From positions 112,920 through 176,919 of the forward strand of contig NZ_RFLX01000011.1 of the NCBI RefSeq assembly GCF_003696345.1: a stretch of 64,000 nt of DNA, in the 5' to 3' direction. Position numbers and translations under genes: made by a program. The stretch comes from Teichococcus wenyumeiae (GTDB taxonomy: Bacteria > Pseudomonadota > Alphaproteobacteria > Acetobacterales > Acetobacteraceae). This document shows positions 60,354 through 64,000 of this stretch, piece by piece; positions within the stretch are counted from its first letter, which is position 1, and the number at the start of each line of letters is the position of its first letter. The notes under the pieces were generated by a model, which was not told the origin of the DNA, made no database searches, and saw only the letters and a program-made list of their open reading frames with translations.

Positions 60354-61267
60354 CAGGCACGGCCCCTCGGGCGCAGGACACGGCCGAGCAGGCCGCCCGG
60401 CAGGAAAAGGATCACGATCAGCGCGACGGCGGAAACAACGAAGGTGCTGAGCTGGCCCAGTGGCCGCAGCGCCTCGCCAGCCAGGATCAGCAGCACCGCG
60501 CCCACAGCCGGGCCCAGGATGGTGCGCCGCCCGCCCAGGATGGCGGCAATGATGACCTGCACGCCGATGGCAATATCGACAACGATGCCGACCGATGCGG
60601 TGCCGAGATAGAAGACCATCATGGCACCCGCGAGGCCCGAGAAGAAGGCCGAGATGCCGAAGGCCGCCAGCTTGTGCTTGGTGATGTTGAAGCCCAGCGC
60701 CGCGGCCTCCACCGCATCCTGGCCGCTGGCCTGGAGGATCAGCCCGACCGCCGAGCGCGAGAGGCCGAAGAGGATGATGCCGGACACTGTCATGAAGCCG
60801 AGCGCGATCCAATAGTTGGTATCGGCGTCGATGGAGAGGATGTCGTTCATCGTCAGGCCGATCTCACCACCGGTGACGCCGGCGAAGATGATGATGCATT
60901 GCTGCAGCAGGAGCACCGCCACCAGCGTCACCAGCCCGAAATAGGGTCCGCTCAGCCGGAGTGCCGGCAGCGCCAGCGCCAGGCCGCCGATGACCGCCGC
61001 CCCTGCCCCCGCCAGCAGGCAGAGCGGCAGATCCACCCCCTGTGCGTTCAGCAGCCCGGCGGCATAGGCGCCGAGGCCGGTCAGGAAGGTGGGGCCGAAG
61101 TTCACTTCCCCGGCGAAGCCGAAGAGCAGATCCCAGGCCATGGAAAAGACGCCGAAGTAATAGCCGATGGTCAACACCCCCAGCAGATAGCTCGAAAGCC
61201 AGAGCGGCAGGGCGGCCAGCAGCACGACCACCACGATGGCAGCCCAGAACTGACGCGAGGCAAACAT
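60353..61267 (-). CDS. Liv-type ABC transporter permease (LivM family)
   Basis: 304-residue inner-membrane permease: N-terminal helix, then the LivM pattern YYFGVFSMAWDLLFGFAGEVNFGPTFLTGLGAYAAG and the loop SGQDAVEAAALGFNITKHKLAAFGISAFFSGLAGAM. The ATG at 61267 follows GGGGAGG and lies just inside the LivH stop. In this family position 2 to 3 of the FGHA motif reads FGPTF here, a mild departure. It pairs with LivH at 61269. Confidence 0.93.
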   Translation of the reverse strand: MFASRQFWAAIVVVVLLAALPLWLSSYLLGVLTIGYYFGVFSMAWDLLFGFAGEVNFGPTFLTGLGAYAAGLLNAQGVDLPLCLLAGAGAAVIGGLALALPALRLSGPYFGLVTLVAVLLLQQCIIIFAGVTGGEIGLTMNDILSIDADTNYWIALGFMTVSGIILFGLSRSAVGLILQASGQDAVEAAALGFNITKHKLAAFGISAFFSGLAGAMMVFYLGTASVGIVVDIAIGVQVIIAAILGGRRTILGPAVGAVLLILAGEALRPLGQLSTFVVSAVALIVILFLPGGLLGRVLRPRGRA

Positions 61268-61268
61268 T

Positions 61269-62144
61269 CTAGCGCCTCCCCAACAGGCCTTGAGGCCGCA
61301 GATAAACAACCAGAACCAGCAGGATGAGCACCGGCATGGAGCGGATCGTGGGCGAGACCAGATAGGCCGTGCAGGTTTCCAGATAGCCCACGATATAGGC
61401 GGCCAGCAGCGAACCGGAGACACTGCCAAGCCCCCCGAGCACCACGATGGAGAAGGCGCTGGCCGTGAGCTGCCCGGCCTGTGCTGAACTCGTGCCCAGG
61501 AAGGTTGCGAGCAGCACGCCCGCGACGCCGGCCAACACGCCGTAGATGGCCCAGACCAGCAGGTAAATCCGAGACAGCTCGAAACCGAGCAGCGTCAGGC
61601 CACGAGGGTTGATGGAAGCCGCCAGCAAAGCCTTGCCGGCCTTGGTGCGGTTCACCAGCAGCCAGAGCAAGCCAATGGTCAGCCAGCAGATCGCCGCGAT
61701 CAGGTATTCGTTGGTGGGTGTGCGGACACCGCCCAGCACCGTCACGCCCTCGATCAGAGGGCGCACGGTCTTGGGATTATCGGTGTAGAAGTAGGCCACC
61801 GCCTCCTGCAGCATGATGCCCCAGAGCAAGGTGCCGGTGAGAACGAAAACCTCCTTCTCGACATCCGGCACCGCGCGGCTGCGCTGGATGGGCCGGACCA
61901 CCAGGAAGTAGGTGGCGAAGGAAGTGACGATGCCGGCTACGACGCCGGCCAGCGCCCCCAGGTAGGAGCCGGCGCCATACTCGCCGGCCACGACCCAGGC
62001 CGTGACGGCGGACACCACCATGATGCCGCCATGCGCCAGGTTGAGCACGCCGGAGACACCGAACATGAGCGTGAAGCCAACGGCGCCGAGGCCGTACAAG
62101 GCTGAGATCGCAAAGCCGTCAATCAGGATCTGAACTGTGAGCAC
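61269..62144 (-). CDS. Liv-type ABC transporter permease (LivH family)
   Basis: 291-residue inner-membrane permease: DGFAISALYGLGAVGFTLMFGVSGVLNLAHGGIMVVSAV opens the family core, and the cytoplasmic loop LAASINPRGLTLLGFELSRIYLLVWAIYGVLAGVAGVLLA follows. It starts with a GTG at 62144, with GGAG about 8 bases upstream. It lies 61 bases after the binding-protein stop, a gap containing a terminator-like hairpin. Confidence 0.93.
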   Translation of the reverse strand: MLTVQILIDGFAISALYGLGAVGFTLMFGVSGVLNLAHGGIMVVSAVTAWVVAGEYGAGSYLGALAGVVAGIVTSFATYFLVVRPIQRSRAVPDVEKEVFVLTGTLLWGIMLQEAVAYFYTDNPKTVRPLIEGVTVLGGVRTPTNEYLIAAICWLTIGLLWLLVNRTKAGKALLAASINPRGLTLLGFELSRIYLLVWAIYGVLAGVAGVLLATFLGTSSAQAGQLTASAFSIVVLGGLGSVSGSLLAAYIVGYLETCTAYLVSPTIRSMPVLILLVLVVYLRPQGLLGRR

Positions 62145-62165
62145 GTGGCACTCCGCCGGTCGCGA

Positions 62166-62195
62166 GGAAAAGGCGGGCCGGACCGAAGCCCGGCC
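62166..62195 (-). terminator. attenuator-like hairpin between binding protein and livH
   Basis: GGCCGG (62176-62181) and CCGGCC (62190-62195), 8-base loop, followed on the minus strand by CGCC and a TTTT tract (62166-62169). Like the hairpin at 53438 in the other importer, it sits just after the binding-protein gene and could reduce readthrough into the permease genes. Confidence 0.5.
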
Positions 62196-62205
62196 GCGGG
62201 GCCTG

Positions 62206-63462
62206 TCACTGTGCTGCTGGCAGCTTCACGAAGGCGGGGAACTGCAACTGGCCCGTTGCCACCCGGGCGGGCCAGACCGGAACCTGCTTCCCCTGTTGCC
62301 ACTGCAGCGTGACGCCGGTGATGAAGTCAGCACCATACTTCATGGCATGGGTATAGGGCTCGTCCCTGCCATAGAACTGCACCCGGCCGATGGTGCCGAC
62401 ATAGTCAGTCTGTTCCAGCGCATCCACCAGCTTGTCACCCGCGGTGCTGCCAGCGCGTTTGATCGCCTCCGCCAGCACGTTGATGGCATCATGCGTCGAG
62501 AAGCCCGGGTAAGACGGCGGCTGGCCAAAACGCTTGGCATAGCCTTCCATGAAGGGGATGGTCTTGTCTGTAATTGCGGCACCTTCAGCGGCGGCAGATT
62601 GCGTCAGCAGTCCCTGTGTGGCCCCGTTGGTGTCATTCCAGAAGGTGCCTGAGGTGGCCTGAGAAGTCTGGCCCACCATTGCGAAGGGAACCTGCTTCTG
62701 TGCCCATTGCACCACCGGTTGGACGCCGACATGGCTGGTACCGGTGACGATCACGTCCGGCTTCTGGCTCTCGATCCGGCTGTAGATTGGCGTGAAGTCG
62801 TTGGTATCGGGGGAGAAGCGGATCTCCTCAAGAACCTTGATGCCGATCTTTGGCAGGCACGCCTTGTATTCATTGTCGAGCGGGGTGGTCCAGGCTGCAT
62901 CCTCGCTGAAAATGACAGCAGTTTTCAGCGCGTACTTGGGTTGCAGGATCTCGTGGATCGAATCGCACACAGAATCGGCGATGGCAACGGACGTCATCCA
63001 TTCATGGAACGTGTATTTGTTCCGCTCATAGTCGTCGTGAACACGCTTGCTGATATCCGTGCTGGCCGCACCCGTGGTAATGAAGGGCACCTTCAGGCGA
63101 CTGGCCCATGGCTGCAGCGCCAGTGCGACTTCGCTGATATAGGTGCCCACCACGGCAACCACCTTGTCGTCCCCTACCGCACGCTGGAAGGCGCGGACCG
63201 CATCGGTGGCCGAGGAGTGATTGTCGTAGATCACGAGTTGGATCTTGCGGCCGTTCACGCCACCGGCGGCGTTGATCTCGTCAGCCGCCATCTGGGCCGC
63301 GTTGGAGATGCTGGCACCGGCAATGGCGGATTGCTCGGCAATGATCCCGATCTTGATGGGAGTGGTGTCCTGGGCCTTCGCTGCCATGGATGTGCCCAGA
63401 AGCAGCGCGGCAGCAGTGGAAAGAAGCGCGGCGCGAAAACCAGGCCGGACGATGCGGCGCAT
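62206..63462 (-). CDS. Liv-type ABC transporter substrate-binding protein
   Basis: 418-residue periplasmic type I binding protein. A signal peptide (MRRIVRPGFRAALLSTAAALLLG) ends near AKAQ at about residue 32, then PIKIGIIAEQSAIAGASISNAAQMAADEINAAGGVNGRKIQLVIYDNHSS. The ATG at 63462 follows AGGGAGAA; the open frame upstream is not leader-like. It is the first gene of the second Liv-type importer (binding protein, LivH, LivM, fused LivG-LivF). It differs clearly from the binding protein at 52147, so the ligand is probably different. No catabolic enzyme is linked. Confidence 0.93.
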   Translation of the reverse strand: MRRIVRPGFRAALLSTAAALLLGTSMAAKAQDTTPIKIGIIAEQSAIAGASISNAAQMAADEINAAGGVNGRKIQLVIYDNHSSATDAVRAFQRAVGDDKVVAVVGTYISEVALALQPWASRLKVPFITTGAASTDISKRVHDDYERNKYTFHEWMTSVAIADSVCDSIHEILQPKYALKTAVIFSEDAAWTTPLDNEYKACLPKIGIKVLEEIRFSPDTNDFTPIYSRIESQKPDVIVTGTSHVGVQPVVQWAQKQVPFAMVGQTSQATSGTFWNDTNGATQGLLTQSAAAEGAAITDKTIPFMEGYAKRFGQPPSYPGFSTHDAINVLAEAIKRAGSTAGDKLVDALEQTDYVGTIGRVQFYGRDEPYTHAMKYGADFITGVTLQWQQGKQVPVWPARVATGQLQFPAFVKLPAAQ

Positions 63463-64000
63463 GGATGTTTCTCCCTGTTCTTCTTGTGTGCGGCCGATCT
63501 GAGCCGGCCACTGACAGGAAGCTTGTCGATTCCACTGAAGCAAGGCAAGCAGCGGCACCCGCTCTCGCCGCTGCCTTCACCTCTCCAAACGCCCGGATAA
63601 ATTCTGCTGCTGTAATCTTTGGGCATTCAGATCATGGAGGCGGCGAGCAACAGGCCTCTTAATCCAGATGAGACACAGTCAGTGTTGCGTGACTGAATCA
63701 AAAGCCATCTTCGTCACAACGTCATTCAGGAAGGTGCGCGCAGGCACTGCCTGTGCCGTCTGGTCACCGGGAAGAGGCCTGCCATCAGATGACAAGAACA
63801 TTTACAAAAATTAAGTGGCGCCAACATCTATCGGTTAAGGATGGTCAGGGCCGTGCGAGCTACCGCCATGCTGGCGATGCCGCTGGTAGATTCTCCTTGG
63901 CAAGGGATGCAGGCATCCCAGCCTAATTCTACAGTTGAGTTTGGGTTGAGGCTTCCCCAGGTGCGTGACGGCATATTGGTTCGTGGAGACGGGCCATGGG
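63463..64000. other. promoter region and right edge, no firm gene
   Basis: About 540 bases with lower GC content than the rest, especially 63600-63840 (CATTTACAAAAATTAAG). It must hold the promoter of the minus-strand importer operon. An ATG at 63841 opens a forward frame that runs off the window after 53 codons (MVRAVRATAMLAMPL...), preceded by AAGGATGG; it could be the start of a gene, but the product is not family-like and I give it little weight. Confidence 0.4.

Overview
The window is GC-rich and densely coding. Gene content and style point to an alphaproteobacterium of the Acetobacteraceae, most like Roseomonas and relatives: Bug/TctC tripartite-type binding proteins, many ABC importers with orphan binding proteins, M81 (MlrC-type) metallopeptidases, a fused dihydroxyacetone kinase, and short-chain dehydrogenases scattered between importers. 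That placement is inferred from family content; the window has no rRNA or other marker gene. About 52 genes are supported. I see no rRNA, tRNA, CRISPR array or insertion sequence. One tyrosine recombinase is present, but it sits in an operon with scpA.

Layout. 1-695: left edge, no intact gene, possibly a decayed one. 696-3866: aldehyde dehydrogenase and an MFS anion symporter. 3920-8344 (-): sugar ABC importer (binding protein, double ATPase, permease) behind a XylB-like sugar dehydrogenase. 8482-11236: a LysR regulator divergent from an alpha/beta hydrolase that lacks its nucleophile serine, then an SDR. 11342-16549 (+): IclR regulator, carboxymuconolactone-decarboxylase-like protein, SMP-30 lactonase, Bug binding protein, SDR and 3-hydroxyacyl-CoA-dehydrogenase-family enzyme, which looks like one catabolic unit. 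16553-20367 (-): MarR regulator, dihydroxyacetone kinase (DhaK-DhaL fusion) and glucose-6-phosphate dehydrogenase. 20850-24565: NtaA-like flavin monooxygenase overlapping a DadA-like FAD oxidoreductase, then an Old Yellow Enzyme. 24822-31093: orphan oligopeptide-type binding protein, Lrp/AsnC regulator and an ssuCBDA alkanesulfonate module.

31139-40806: M81 metallopeptidase and a serine beta-lactamase-like hydrolase (-), divergent from a five-gene peptide importer (dppABCDF type) ending in an S9 peptidase. 40849-42524 (-): LacI regulator and a DUF2934 protein. 42775-47563: RpiR regulator, class III aminotransferase and second M81 protein (-), divergent from a second Bug binding protein. 47578-50397 (-): small conserved protein, scpA, an unknown protein and the recombinase. 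50487-58803: GntR regulator and SDR (-), divergent from a branched-chain-amino-acid-type importer whose permease and both ATPases are fused into one polypeptide, followed by a lambda-crystallin-type hydroxyacid dehydrogenase and a beta-keto acid cleavage enzyme. 58866-63462 (-): a second Liv-type importer with its two ATPases fused. 63463-64000: promoter region and right edge.

Functional theme: each catabolic module joins a solute-binding protein or importer, one to three dehydrogenases or hydrolases, and a local regulator. Several regulator genes have a clear inverted repeat beside them (LysR, IclR, LacI, RpiR, GntR). The most unusual features are the LivM-LivG-LivF triple fusion with its linked 3-hydroxyacid dehydrogenase and beta-keto acid cleavage enzyme, and the recombinase-unknown-scpA operon with no scpB.
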